A DNA stretch of 64,000 nucleotides from Nymphaea colorata (Eukaryota; Streptophyta; Magnoliopsida; Nymphaeales; Nymphaeaceae): the NCBI RefSeq assembly GCF_008831285.2, contig NC_045148.1, positions 10,768,183 through 10,832,182 on the forward strand, read 5' to 3'. Each line of letters opens with the position of its first letter. Position 1 is the stretch's first letter. Shown piece after piece: positions 36,000 through 49,703 of the stretch. The notes below the pieces were generated by a model, which saw only the letters and a list, made by a program, of their open reading frames with translations, had not been told where the DNA came from and did not search any database. A program made the translations under genes and the position numbers.

Positions 36000-38400
36000 T
36001 AAGCTTTCAGTAAATTCTTCTTCATACTTGCAGGAAAAAAGTTAACATTTATGCGCCTTTTAAGATTAGGAAAAAGTCATGGAAGAATTATAATGAACAG
36101 TGGATGCAGCTTGAGCATCATGAAAAATCAATAAATAAACAAAACAAGAAAAAATAAACCTGAAATCTTAATTTCAGACCCAAGCAATGGTATCTTGATT
36201 TATGAGGAATCCTGTACAAACCAGCTGCCAATATCAAACTGAACATTGAATTGCAAAAAAACATATTGGAAGCATTAATGTTGTGCCATCGAATGGCATT
36301 TATTGGACAATATGTTCCTAAATCATCTGTCTTTAAACAGAATCCAAAAATAAATACTCTAATGGCATTTATTGGATACTATAATCCAAAATCATCTGTT
36401 TTAAAACAGAATCCAACATAAAGACTCTCATTGTCAAGCTTAATTGTACTCTCCTGTTATTTAATAGTAAAAAAATCATCTGTTTTCACGTTGTCATATG
36501 AAAAATGTGGATGACTAGGAAATTCACGGGCATAGATAGGTAGGGCCTCGAGGGGGCATATGCCCCATGGAACCCAATCTAAAATTTTGAATTTTAGTGG
36601 AATTGGATTCAGTTATATGGGGTAGTCCTACTAAATCCAGGTCACTGCACCAAAGTCAATTGAAAATTCGTTAACTATATTTAGTGCCTCATAAAAAAAA
36701 AAAAAAATTAGAACTCCAGAATGTTGATTCCAGGGGAGCAAACTATACCATAGTTTTGATTTGTTTGAGTATTTGTTTTTGAGAAAATTAATTGCTATAC
36801 TTGCTTGAGTTTAAGAGGATTTATAGGGTTTTATTGCCATTTTTATAATGAATTTTCTCTTTTGATTATTAGAAAAAAAAAAAGTTGAGCTACTTAAATC
36901 TATTAGAGCTTGAAAGTTCAATCGTGCTATGCTTGGTCTGTATTTAGATGAGTTAAGCTTAAACATTATGATCGAAGTTCATATATGTAAATGAATTATT
37001 GTGTTCACTGACACAAATTAAGAAAGTCTATTATGTTATTAGTGTAACATTTAATTTGGTTATTAATGAATTAGATTTGGACTGGGATATCCAACTAAAC
37101 TGCTACAAAAAGTCATATATGAAAAAAAAAAAAACGTTCGATTAAGAAATTGGATCAGTTTCATCTGATCAGATTCAGATTAAGATTTAGTTTAAAAATA
37201 AATATTAGATCAGACATCATTTCGGATTTTGATTTAATTCCAAATAAATATGCGCATCCAGTATCCAATTCTTTAAAAGACTATTTTTAACATATCATAA
37301 ATAAATTTAAATACTTTTGTATATTAGAAGTACTTAGATTCATACATGAAAATTAAAAATCAGATCTGGATGAAATTTAGATGATAAATTAAAAAAAAAA
37401 GATCGAGTATAGATTTTCTTCATTTATACTCGAATATGAATTTGTAAACATCTTATAAATCGAAAATGATACAGATTACACTGGACTGAAATGATTGACA
37501 TCCATTTAATGTTGGGTTAAATGAAAAAAAAACCCTTGGGGGTATCTGATAGTTTCGGATTTGTGATTCCCCAAAGTTGAGAACCATATATTTAAGCTCA
37601 GATCCTACCCCTTCCTAGGGCTGTTCAACTAGCTCGAGCTAACTTGAGCTTGACTCCAACTCGCTCGATAAACTTGACTCGAGTTCGAGTTAAGAAATGA
37701 ACTCGACAATTTAAATGAGTCGAGCTCGAGTTAAGTGGGCTCTGCTAGGTTGAATTCGGTTAAGCTCGAGAAAGAAAATATATAAAATATATTTCATAAA
37801 ATTATCAAAAAAAGTAAATTGCTCAAATGGGTATGCAAATCAAACTCGACTCAAGCTCGCGACGAATTCGAGTTTGTTTCAAAACACTCAACACCTGAGT
37901 TCGAGCCTGCCCCTTGCAATTTAAATTGGATTTTTTCTTATAAGAATCTTAAGCCAGACCTATGATCTTTAGTTTTATGATCATGGACTTTATTATGGAT
38001 CTTTTGCCACATTTACAAAAAAAGTGCCATGCCAAGTCCACATAGGTGCATCCTACTCAACCAATTTTTAAATTTAAAATTTTTAATATTAAGTAATTTT
38101 CTTCTTCAATTGACCGAACCTTATAAATTGTTATGTATTTTTTTATTTTTTGATAAGCGTTACAAATTTGTTTTCTTATTTTTATCTTCACAACTAACAT
38201 ATCCCAACTTAACTTTTCAAAATCTCTTTCAGTTCCTGACAGCTCAGCAGATCAGCCGAATTTTCCATTTAGAACACGTATTGACGAAAACACCCCTCGA
38301 AACTTCTCTGCTGCTTCTAATGGGCCATACTTTTTCAATGTAGAAAGTAATCCCAAATTCCAGGATCGTGGAAAGAAATTTTCCCGTTTGGGGAAGATCG
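36000..38400. other. AT-rich intergenic region between the MADS-box and CUE genes
   Basis: No gene is supported. A 69-bp direct duplication (36292 and 36361, starting AATGGCATTTATTGGA), a degenerate AT-rich repeat at about 37130-37500 similar in style to 19670-19980, and a hAT-like CTCGAG-word element near 37617-37912 account for part of it. Confidence 0.55.
37617..37912. mobile_element. Degenerate hAT-like CTCGAG-word element, copy 3
   Basis: It begins CTAGGGCTGTTCAACTAGC and contains repeated CTCGAGTTCGAG words at both ends around an AT-rich core. The right end near CTGAGTTCGAGCC mirrors the left. It is non-coding. Confidence 0.45.
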
Positions 38401-38419
38401 GGATTTTCTGTTTTGACGA

Positions 38420-39839
38420 CTAATCTTCGCAATTAAGTCTTCTTTTCTGCCGCCTCTCATCGCGGCAACAGTGACTACTGATAGGCTCTCTCTCTCTCTC
38501 TCTCTCTCTCGCTCGCTCGCTCTTGGTTGAAGGCCTTCGTAGGTTTCTGCCCATTCGTGAATTCATTGGTACGAAGGACGGAATTGTGTCGATTTCGTTC
38601 CGTTTTGGTTTTTGAAGAATTCTAGCTTTTCCGTTTGTTTTTGTCGATCCTTCTCCCATGTCCTTTCTCTCTCATGCTCCTTCTTGCTCATCATTTTGGT
38701 TTGGTACATTCTTTGTGATTTTCCTTCCCTTTTCGTTGGTCTTTGTGGTCAGTGTCATTTATATAATGCTTTAGTTGGAAGATATTTCTGATCGTGTTTC
38801 TTTCTTTAGATTGAAGTCTGCGGACGTGCATGTCTTCATACCTTTCTTGCTTCATTCATTCAGTATAATTGAACGAAAGAGTTGATGGTGGATTGTTTTT
38901 CGTTCTTATGCTGTTCTATATTTAATTTTTTGTGTTCCTTTTCCTGGAGGACATTCTTGTTGGCGGATTTTAATTTCGCATTTTTTTTGTTGTTTTTAAA
39001 TTTTAGCATTGGGACTTTTTAGATTTTAGTAATTAGGTGCCTTCGTTTGGTTTATTGTTGTTGCCTCTGCGGTCGTTCTGCAGAAGTTAAGATTGTATTA
39101 AGTGCTTGTAGCTGTTATTGTACAATGATGTTTTCCAAGTTGGGTCATTTTGAATCCCTTTTTGTTTTTCTTATGCTCTTGCGACTTCAAGTTCCGTTTT
39201 TCTTTCCTATAGGAGATGTTCTTGGACTCGTTTTTTTTTTTGGGATTAGATGGAGGAGTAGCAGTGCGCTATGATTACATTAGCGAACAACAACGATTTC
39301 ATTTTGATTTCTTGGCGAGGAAGGCTTTATTTGACCATTGTTGTTTAATTTTTCTCTTCTTTGTTGATGGTCGTTCTAAAACCTCTTATTAAGAATTCCT
39401 GTAGATCTGCCGATAGTTTCTGCTATTAAAGTTATTGTAAGGTTTACCTTTAATAACAAGGACAGAAGGACAGTAAAATCAATCAGCCATTAATTCTGAA
39501 AGTGTATTGATTAACCCTAGTCCTTCTTTTTGTTGCAAGTTTTAGTTTTATACATGGATTAGGATTTCACTTTAGTTTTTTGTTCCATGGTCTTTATGAT
39601 AAAGCACATGATGTCACTGTACGATAATTTTGATGAGCAAATAACGTTCATCTTCGAGATTTCTTTGTCATCATTATTTGGATATTGATTCTTGAAATTC
39701 TGCTATTATTGAAGTCGAATTGGATGAATAACATGATTCAGGTTGATGATCTTGATACTCATGCCCTTTTTGTCCAATAATAAAGAGTTAGATGAACACA
39801 ATGACTTTTGTTTGCGCAGAAATTCAATAGTCTTGGGAG
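38420..39839 (+). promoter_or_regulatory. Probable promoter and 5' leader of the CUE-domain gene
   Basis: A (CT)n run at 38486-38510 and T-rich sequence follow AT-rich intergenic DNA. An ATGATTCAG acceptor-like site at about 39741 suggests a leader intron ending just before the coding exon. Frames here are not conserved. The transcription start cannot be fixed. Confidence 0.4.
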
Positions 39840-41242
39840 ATGAGTCTTGCTACAGTGTGTCAGACTCTAAAAGAGTTATTTCCTCAGGTATATTTCCCTG
39901 CTTCTGTTGTGAAAATGGTGTGGGCACTACTGTCATTTCTTTTAATTATTTATTTGTTGTGTCTAAGATATTGATTTCTGTGTTTTGAGTGGCTATTTAT
40001 TTTGCATCTGTTTTTGAGGCTTAAGGGCAAGAAGGCTGGTGGTTTGTGTAGATCAAGTCAAGGCCCATAAAAATGACAGTCTTTTTTCTCTATGATGTGC
40101 AAAAAAGCAGAATAATATGTTATAATGATGAAAACTCAGATGGCCATCATTTAACTATTTGACTACTTTCTTCTCAGTCATTTTGTGCCGACCAGAGTAT
40201 TGATTATTGAAATGGCTTGGTGGTAGAAAATGAAAGGAAAGGTTGGTCGTAAATTTGGAGAGAAAATGTTAAAATTTTTTGTCTTTGTTTTTTCAGTTTG
40301 TTTTTGTCTGGCCTTTTTTTCTTTAACCAAAAGCCTGGACAAGGATGATTTCAGGTTAAAATATCTTTCTTCTGCTCTTTTGTTTCTGACTCTTTTTGTT
40401 TTTAACTCCAGTCAGGTAACATCCACATAGGGACTGTGGTCGTCCGTGTCAAACAGACTACTCTCATTGTCAGCCTATTCCATAGGCAGGTGGATTTAGA
40501 TAAATGAGTGTGATGCACCTTTTTAAAAAGTGGGTGTTCCTTTTTCTGTTTTATATAATCTAGTCATTTTGGACAACCCTACTGAGCCATTTTCATGGCA
40601 GCAACATCGCCCCATATTTATTTATATATTTCAAGACCTTATATGTAGGAAAAAAAATGTTCACAGTTTGAATTTCCTCCACACGATCAAGTTGAACACA
40701 AATATTGAAAAAAGAAGATATGCGTAAGGGCTTGAAGTTTCCCAATTAATCTTTTGCAAACCTGGTCTGTCTCAGACATGGTTTGCCCCTTGACATCTAG
40801 GCAACTCGGTGATAGTGCCTTTAATGGTGAAGAGGGATAATGTAAATGTCTGCATCCTCATTAACTTGCTCTGATTCTTGGCTGTATAATATGTCTGGAC
40901 TGTTGGGATGTTGCTTTTACATCTGAAAGTGGAGGTCTCTGCAATGTTTAACAGGTTGATGATCGTTTGCTGAAGGCTACCGCATTTGAGCATGGTGATG
41001 ATGTAGAAAGTGCTGTGGATTTTATTGTTAACGAGGTACTTCCATATATAGCTCCAGACACAGATGCTGCAGATTCTCAAGGGTCCTCAACTATTTCCAC
41101 TGGACGTAAGTGTGCATACTGCATTGCGCTCTTAGGAAAGAGTCGGCCACAATCCATTTTTCTTTGATGGTGTTTCTGTTTTTCTCTCTGATGCTTTATA
41201 TGTGTGGCGTTTTCATGCTTAGCCGATAATTTGGTGTGTTCA

Positions 41243-41280
<38 letters not shown>

Positions 41281-44200
41281 TTTTACTGTCTTCATTTGTA
41301 TATCCTTACTCTCAGCATTTGGTGGCTAACAAGTCATTGCCCTTATTAATGTAGTGTCATCCCTGGGTCTCAGTTTCTCTTCTTCAGAGGACCAAAGTTC
41401 TAAATTGAGACTTGAGTCACTTGAGGATTTTCCCAATTTAGCTACTGGTGCAACATCCACTCACAATCCTACTGATGTAAGCAACGGCTTGTCTTTGCAT
41501 ACTGGATTTGTAGCATTTGAACATTGTGCTGAAAATGATGCTGCTTCTGAGTGTGTCAAGGCATCAACTTTGGGAGAAGGTATGTTTAGTAATCTGGCTT
41601 GCCGCCACTACATGAATATGTTCAAGGGCATTTGGTTACTGACTGCTAAGTTTTGTGATACAGAAACCAAGCCTGATTCTGTTCAGAATGTTGAGGGTGT
41701 GTTTCATGAGGAGAGATTTGGTCCATCGGAGTCTCCCATGTTTAACTCTAGCTCCAGGGTTTTGAAAAATGAAGAGTCTTGTGAGCAATCTGATAATCCT
41801 GATGGTATGACTGATGATTGGATGCCCATCAGAGAGACAGATGCAGCTGGTCATGTCAATGAAATTCTTAATATTGATTTTCTAGAAGACTTAATTAACG
41901 AGGCTAAAAAGAATAAGGTATAGCTGTTGCATTTCATTGTTTTACATAATTGGTAATATTTTTAAATGTTTGTGAATGATTTTGAGGTAGAGACTATTGA
42001 CTTACTTTAAGGCATGGAACATTTTAGCAAGTAATGTCATGCTTCTGAGTCTTTTCTTGTTCGACTCCTTTGTTTTCTCTCCTTATCTTTTCAAGTAAGT
42101 TATTTTCTTCATACATTTTAAAAAGGAAGTTGCTGTTTTAAGCTTCATTTCTCCTTAAAATACTGAGATGGACCCTTTCTTATGTTTACTAGAGCCATAT
42201 GTCAGTTTCTCTTCCTTTTTTTCCCTTTTGGATGGTGATTCACTTATTGCTATACACAATGCTGCATAAGTACTGAAAGTAATGGTGCATCCCAAGACCT
42301 GATTCAAAAATGTGACCTATCTGCATCAGTGTAATTCACTTATATCATTGTATCTTATAATGCAATAGAAGCTACATCTTATGACAGTAAACGTATGCAC
42401 TATTTATTTATTTATTTTTTATAGAGAAAGATGTCCAGTGCGAATTACTATAAAAAGTATGCTCACAAAGATTGGTAATGTTTTGAAAACATCATGAGCA
42501 TTGAACCAAGCATTTTTAATGTGAAAATCTCACAATATTTATAAATATTGCCAAAAAATTAATCGCAATAATATTGTCACAATTTATGAAAAAAACTTTT
42601 TTAATTTTCTTTTAGTCTATGCTGTCCATGTTCTGTTCATCTTAAAGTTTTATATCTCTTTTGGATTTTTACGAATATGCTTGTAAGAGAATTAGTAGAA
42701 CTTTTATTTTTTAGTTTGTCATTGCAGAGAGTTATTGTACAGCAATAATTCAAGATTCTAAGATGTGAAACCTTATGAAAATAAAATTGATGATTCATAT
42801 AAACCACTTATAAATATAATGCACCCAGAATAAATCTAATGAATGTTGCTGTGCAGAGAGGACTAGCTATCAAGCCTTTTTGATGGATTACAGTCATACA
42901 ATTCATAAACCAAAATCATCAGATGGGTGGGAAGATTGGGTTTGATAAATGACCATCACATTGTGCTTTCCACTTGAAAATGTCATAGAGAGGGAACCTT
43001 TATCCTGTCCTAGGTTATGTCACCTTCCTTGAAAAATGGATCTTTGGATTGAAGGTCATACATTGGTGAATTACCTTACTAATGTTACACTTTTTAACAG
43101 CAAACTCTACCATGTTCCATTTGTCGCCTTTTTGTAGCAACAGAATGGAACTTGAGTACCAAGAAGTTGACCATTTTAGTAAAAATAGTTGTCACTTCCT
43201 GGAAAGTCTCTAGTGTTGAATCTGTGGCCACTGTTCCACTATGCAGTGCCATGTGGACTGTGTACGTGTTGCCATAACCTTGTCAAAAATATGAGTGGTA
43301 GCAAGCTATTGATAGCATGAAGAGTGGTCTGAAGAATATTTTCATAAGATAGTCCTGTCCCTGAAATAGGCATTTGTCAGTATTTGCAGATCTGTTGCTT
43401 AGTGCAAAATAAGTCAGAGATTCAAAATGGATCTTATGAGATGGAAAAAATATTGGAGCTTACTTGTAGTATCAATGTGTGAGGGAAATAAAGTAGTGGA
43501 GGAGAAGAAAGTTGGTGCTAGGCCTAGAAGAGGACAAGTATATGCGATAGGTTATGGAACACTGGGGAGTTTATGCAGGGAGACATGGTCAACAAGGGTG
43601 GTACAGAGGAAAACCATGTTTCACATTAAGGAGGAGGAAGGAGCCAGTTAAATTTTAAGTTGACTTGGCTTGGTTTCCTAATTCAGAGATTCCATGCAGT
43701 AGAAAACTCCCTTCACCAGGAGTTTGGTTTTCTACTGCACATACGAGTGGGATTGCAAATCTGCAGCTGGTCATTATATGGTCAACCTTCGTTGACACTC
43801 AAGAATAAGTTATCCTCCAGTTTACGCCATAGCAAATTTCTTGAAGCTCTGACGTTATCTGTTGTAGACTTGTAGTTGAGAATGAGAATGTATATAGAGT
43901 AAATCAGTGCATAAATCATTGCTTCACTCTACTCATATGGTTTTTGGTTCATTCCTTATATTCATATGTTACTTCTGGTTATTCATTGAACTGTAGCCAT
44001 AATTATGGATTAGCATGATATCTTATTAGTTATAATGCAGTTATGTAACTGAAATGTTCCTATGTCCGTATCCTCATCATCTTGATGTTAAATTTTTCAT
44101 CAACTGTGTCCTCTAAGTATTTCATTTCATTTATGCCTTCCTTTCCTTCCTAATTAGATCTCTAGTTTGAAAGCTTGAAATTCTAGCATCGCTTCCAATT

Positions 44201-46068
44201 CAAGCCTATGCATATGCAGGCCATCTTACTTAAAGCACTGGAATCGGTTGCTTTGTTGATGAAAGAGGTAGATATACGTGAGAAGGAAGCAGAAGATGCC
44301 AAAGAGGCAGCATCTGTTGCTGGCTCTGAGGCTCTCAACAAGGCTGAAGATTTAAAAAAGATGCTGGCACGTGCAAAAGAAGCAAATGACATGGTTGTGT
44401 AGTGGTTCCTTTATGTGTTTGACTGTTTGAAGAAATTCTCAAGTTTAGAAGTGATGGAAAATATAATACACACAGTTTCTCTCTCTGCAGCAAGCTGGGG
44501 AAGTTTATGGGGAGAAGTCAATTTTGGCAACTGAAGCACGGGAACTTCAGTCACGGTTGCTCCATATGTCTGAAGAAAGAGATAAGCACCTCTCCTTAAT
44601 TGATGAGGTAAGTTTGTATTGATATGTTCAATATCTTAGTAATACAACTATACAAGGCTTGTGCAATGCACTTTGTTATCTTTGAAACATTTAGAGGCTG
44701 CATTTTGTGTACAGAAATTGGAAAAAGTTGTTGATAGCAAGCTCTTTTCCTAACCCCATGTAAATTGAGATTATTTATTATCAATTATTGATTTTCATGC
44801 CCTAGTCACTTTTTCCTCTTTCTGTTTGGCCTTGTGCTCCAAGCAAATATTAGAAGTGGTTTCTTATATCGTGTTATGACATGAAGATCAATAGTAAATT
44901 CATGGTCCTTCTAACATTTACATCCATCATTCATTTGGATATTTGCAATAGTATGATGTTTGGCAACAATCCTGAGGCTTATTTTGGACCAAATTTCTTA
45001 GAGGTACTATCTTTACTGAAGCTTCATATAAATTGGTTATGCAATGGTTTATGTTTTGTTTGGATAGAAACAGTTTGCATTGTTGCCCCTTCCTTTGGTA
45101 CTTTGTTATGCTATGCTTACTGTTTTCTCTAATGCTCGGTTAGATCTAGCTTTGGTTACAATACGTACAAATACAATAGGGTGTTTCCAGTTTCTTTTAA
45201 GGCCATGCCTGATTGCTTAAACTGGTAAACTACACATATCTGACACACTCCCTTTGGCAGGTAAGCAGGGATCTGCAAGCCAGAATAGCTGCGGTAGATG
45301 AGGCAAAAGCAGAAGCAGAGCAAGAAAAGCTAAGGAAGGAAGAATGTGCGAGTAACGCTCTTGCTGAACAGGAGCTTATCATGGAGAAAGTGGTGGCAGA
45401 GTCGAAGCAACTTAAAGAACAAGCAGAGAAGAACTCTAAGGTCAGTTAAATTTAGTGAAAATGAGATGTGGTTTGTTGGTGGATAATGCTACAGTTGGAT
45501 TTTATGTTTAATTTTGTATCTCAATCTTTTTCATGTTATTGCAGTTGCGTGAATTCCTAATTGATCGTGGGCGTATTGTTGATATGTTGCAGTAAGCAAT
45601 TATTTCTTTAAGGCAACAATTTTCGTTTCCAAGCAATTATTTGTGTTGTATCATCAAAGATACTAATGTGATTATATTCCATTTGCCAGAGGAGAACTTT
45701 CGGTAGTCTGTGAGGATGTTAAATTGCTGAAAGAAAGATCAGATAAAGGCCTAAGTCTTAGCAGCTCAAGTTTCCTTGCATCAAAATTGGGTGCCGACAC
45801 AGGTTATGTATTGTCATCTTTGAGTATGTCTATCAAGAGCCAGACTTCAAGTTCTGAAGGTAGAGGGGCAAGCTTGAACTGCTCTCTGGCAGGGTCAGTG
45901 ACAAAAGAAACGGCAGATCCACTCTCTGCAACTGTTGAGCAATGTGAGGAAACGAAGTTGAAGATATCTTGTGAAGAGATGGTAGGCCGAGAAGAGGATT
46001 GGGATGAACCGTGGGAGCTTCTAAAAGGCGCTTGTCATTTGCAGGCTGAAATGGTACAACAGCAGTGA
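39840..46068 (+). CDS. CUE-domain, coiled-coil protein, 9 coding exons
   Basis: Coding exons: 39840-39887, 40955-41105, 41355-41579, 41664-41917, 44220-44393, 44491-44607, 45261-45440, 45545-45591, 45690-46068 (524 residues). The first exon encodes MSLATVCQTLKELFPQ and joins VDDRLLKATAFEHGDDVE, forming a CUE domain (residues about 3-47) with the FP and LL motifs that contact ubiquitin. A Ser- and acid-rich linker follows. Residues about 230-400 are a long coiled coil (EKEAEDAKEAA, EVYGEKSILATEARELQSRL, LREFLIDRGRIVDMLQGELS). The tail contains EDWDEPWELL. The arrangement matches plant 'ubiquitin system component Cue' proteins; ubiquitin binding is inferred from the family and no function is established. 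AATAAA at about 46256 can serve as poly(A) signal. Intron 4 is 2.3 kb. Intron 3 is short and open in frame. Confidence 0.9.
41244..41277. repeat. (TA)n microsatellite in intron 2 of the CUE gene
   Basis: About 16 TA units lie roughly 80 bp before exon 3. Confidence 0.93.
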
Positions 46069-46269
46069 AAGTAGTTGACGAGTGAAATGTTGGCTTTCAT
46101 TTTCTTTTTGACGGCTTTTTGCCCCTGTTTTGCACATATGGAAAATAATCAACAATATCACATTTTTGGGTGTAAACTGCATCAGCTTTAGTATGTGCGT
46201 CCTGTCAATAGCCTGTTCTCAGGAACTTTTCCGTACTGTGTTGCATACATAGAAGAATAAACAAGGAAC

Positions 46270-47869
46270 AGTTTTGAAAGCTGCTTTCGTATATATCTGA
46301 GATGGTCACTTCCTCCTATTAATATCTTGTAAACAAATATTGTAAAGCTTTAGTGTCTGGGCTCAGGTTGCATCCAAAACATCTTGTAAACAGAATAATA
46401 TCATAATTTCTTGTTTGCCTCAAATGGATGTTCAGCTTTTCATGCTTTAGTGAGACTTCTCTGACACTCGCATTGAACCGTGTCCGAAAGAGCACTAGCT
46501 TGTGATGTGCTAAACGTTGTTTGACTAAGCTTATTTTCGGAGCCATGCATTGATATCTTGTTATTAAGTTACTTCAAGGCAAAGATCATTCTTTAAGGCC
46601 AGATGCGTGTGAAAGACTCTTAGCCTCTTCTTCATCAACGCATGAACATGAGTTCACCATAGATTGAGAGTCGGGGTCTAACCCATGGTCCTGTCAATAC
46701 AATGTCAGACCCGGTTTAATGCCGCCTGATTTCACGCCCTAAAAATAACTTTCTAGGCATGGACGATGATGATTGGTGCATTATTTTTATTTTTATTTTT
46801 TTTTGAATCGAGGGTGAGCTCCAATGACTAAGCCCTATAAAGCCAACACCTGGGAAGTGCGAGTGTCAGAGAAATGTTGATTTAAGATTTTCAACTTGAC
46901 ACCCTTTATATGGCCTTACGTTTGCTCGCCATCTATGGTGTTCAGTTGGGGAAGGAACTTGAACAGGATTAGTTGGTGTATTGTCAAGTGAAATCCTTTT
47001 AACGAATACATTTGAAGCTAATCCACCTAAGCAACATTTTAGATGAATATGGACGTACAAAAGGAATATGAAGGGTTCACGAGTAAACTATACTACTGGA
47101 AGAGTCAGTAAGAAAAGGGAACCTTGTAATAATTTGCAAAATCACTAATATTTAGCCAAACAAATCTATAAAGTTTATACTTATATGACTGCAGATGTCA
47201 TCGGTTGAAAGGTTATAAGTGTTTTCTTAATAGAAAGAAAGGGAAAAAAGAAATCGATGACCACTGGCCAGACAGTCTATTTTAACTAACTGAGTCTGAT
47301 CCATAATTCTTGACAAAGAGGAATGTTTTAGATCGAGGGAAGTCGGTTCTCGAACGTCTCCTTTCTTCTTTCTTTTGTGCAAGGGGCAGATCTGACATCT
47401 CTCTTTGTTCCGCTTCTCAGTATATAAGTTGAAATGTACCGCTTATATTAGGCTAGATTTTAGGCCATCGAGAAACAACACAGCAGCCATTCTATGTTGA
47501 TCTTAAAGTATTCGACCGAGGCATGCATTAGAACAAAAGCTTCGACTATTGCAACACAAAAGACAAGCCCAAAAAATTTTCGAGAATGATCTTTGAACCA
47601 GTAAAGTCATACTTGATACAAAATTGTTAGATTTCGTATTTCCGATGTACAAAATAAATTTACAGAGCCCCAACTTTAGTCGTTCAACTTCACATAGGAA
47701 AAGAGAAAAAGGAAGGCACACCATGTTACAGGGGTCCCTCTCTGCCTTTCTCCTTAAGCAGAAACAGAAAGGCGGGGGGTACTACTCCTCTCCTATGCCT
47801 CCTGCCTCTCGACAGACTCCAATTATTAGGAGCACCTGCTCAAAGAGAGACAGAGAGGAAGAAGGCCTC
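46270..47869. other. Intergenic region between the CUE and DVL genes
   Basis: No conserved frame was seen. The part near the DVL stop, about 47500-47869, is probably the 3' UTR of that minus-strand gene. Confidence 0.5.
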
Positions 47870-48025
47870 TTAATCGTTCCAAGAAACAAGGATAAGGGTG
47901 CACCTCCAGACGATGTAGAATCTGGATTTCATCTCCCTCACCTGCCTCAAGCATCGTCCCAGGGCGTCGCTCTGCTGCTTGGGGATTTTTGACTTGTATG
48001 AACGTGAAGACATACTGCTACCCAT
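47870..48025 (-). CDS. DVL/ROTUNDIFOLIA-like small peptide
   Basis: 51 residues from the ATG at 48025. The C-terminal half (LGRCLRQVREMKSRFYIVW, then RCTLILVSWND) is the RTF/DVL domain: a basic Cys-containing segment, the RFYI motif, RC, then a hydrophobic stretch ending in W. The open frame extends upstream to 48142, but only with a non-ATG codon and past the likely transcription start, so the 51-residue form is chosen. Family peptides associate with the plasma membrane and, when overexpressed, limit polar cell proliferation and alter organ shape. The N-terminus (MGSSMSSRSYKSK) is Ser/Lys-rich as usual. Confidence 0.85.
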   Translation of the reverse strand: MGSSMSSRSYKSKIPKQQSDALGRCLRQVREMKSRFYIVWRCTLILVSWND

Positions 48026-48152
48026 CCTCTCGGACAGTGAAAAGAAGAACCAAGAAGAAGAAGATGATGAGAGAAAGATGAAGGCAAGATTTGATGGGGA
48101 GAAGAAATGTGTGGAATTGCTTGGCTTGCCCCCTTTGCCCACTCGTGCATCT

Positions 48153-48162
48153 GTATATATAG
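48153..48162 (-). promoter_or_regulatory. TATA box of the DVL-like gene
   Basis: The minus strand reads TCTATATATACAG here, about 130 bp before the ATG at 48025. Transcription would begin near 48125, which excludes the upstream non-ATG start. Confidence 0.6.
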
Positions 48163-48579
48163 AAGCAATGGAGGATGGGCGATGGGGATTGCGGCAGTGA
48201 TTTAGGTGCTGCTGGGTGGGGCAAGGATGCCCACAGGTGATGAGCTACGTGACAAGGATTGGCCGCTGATTGTCGGCCCTACTGTGGCTGCTCCTCCCCC
48301 TACAGACGGCGACACCATTAATTCTGATGATGGAGACCATGCATTACCAGAATGCATGGCCAAAATTTCAGTGCACTTCAAGAATCTGAGTAAGCAGATG
48401 AAATAATCTGCCGACCATCCTCTGCACTGAAAATGGTTACCGGGGAACCCGCTTCTCTTTTTTACGATTCACTTTCTCTGTCAATTTCCACCTCAATCTG
48501 CACCACTTCCCCGAACACTTTCACTTACTGTAATCTTTCAATACTTTCCGCTTTTGCTTTATCACAGGGCTTCTTCTGT

Positions 48580-48679
48580 CCCTCTCATTAGAGAATTAAA
48601 ATCAAAGTTTACTTTTCTAGCAGATTAGGCCCTCTCATTAGAGAATTAAAATCAAAGTTTACTTTTCTAGCAGATTAGG
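48580..48679. repeat. Perfect 50-bp tandem duplication
   Basis: The unit beginning CCCTCTCATTAGAGAATTAA occurs twice head to tail, at 48580-48629 and 48630-48679, with no mismatch seen. Identity suggests a very recent event. Confidence 0.93.
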
Positions 48680-49671
48680 CCAACTAAGAATCTTGGTTTT
48701 CAGCGCCACTTCCTGGTTCACTAGAAAAATGACGAGAAAGAAAGAGATAATTTTTTCAGCAGAAAAATTTGAGCTAGGCCCACGTGAAGAACAGCTCTTC
48801 ATGTCTCACCAAAGAGATGCAGAGAGCAGGTGGTGAGTGTGACCCATGATTGGGAAGAAAAGAACCTGTTGGCCTTCCAACGTTGGGTGGTGTCCCCTTG
48901 ACCATTGAATCAGGCTGTTGTGTGAGAGGACCACAGACACCATCCCATCGCCCTTTTGGCTCGGTTCATGTTCTTAGCCATCCAGAAGAAGCCAAACAGA
49001 AGGATTTTCAGAGGGAACATATCAGTGGGATCCATTTTCTCCGTCTTTAACCACCTTCTTGACCGATGTGATGTGTGAAACCTCGATAAGGATGAAACCT
49101 TTCACAGCTCTCAATCATGGAGTCAAAGGTAAAATCAAAATCCAGTATCAGTATTGATTCGAATTCCACTAAATTTATCATGTGTGGTTCATAAAGACAT
49201 CCGACTGATTGAAAAGATCATTAGTTTTTGTCATTTTGTGTGAGTTTTAGACATCAATATGTGCCTTGATGCCTTCAAATTGAGTCTCTGTTGTCTCTTC
49301 TCATCCGTGTGTGAGGGATAAATAGAATGGTTCACAATAAACAGCGTGCTTGAATGTACGCAATGCCGACATGCATGTTTCTATGTTCAAGAAACTTGGC
49401 GGTTTCCTTCATTATCAGAGGGAGAGTAGGTGTGTATCGAATAGAGAAAGTTGGGTGCGCAAGGCGCACGGTACGCCGCAAGGGAGCGTTGGGTATTTTG
49501 GTAATTTTTTAAAATGTCTTTTATAGTTTTTTTTTTATTTTTTTTAGATTTTATTTTTGTTTGTACCAAAAAAAATAATGTGAATTAATAGTATTTTAAT
49601 CATTAACTATATTGGTGCATGAAAATTCATGTACATGGTATTTTTCTTTAAGTTAACCTATTTTTTTTCTT

Positions 49672-49679
<8 letters not shown>

Positions 49680-49703
<24 letters not shown>

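Noticed and set aside
43427-43651. 74-residue plus-strand frame in intron 4 of the CUE gene
   Set aside because: Phase and sequence do not fit the CUE protein family and splice sites are lacking.
48026-48142. N-terminal extension of the DVL-like frame
   Set aside because: It begins with a non-ATG codon and lies at or before the transcription start implied by the TATA box at 48153-48162.
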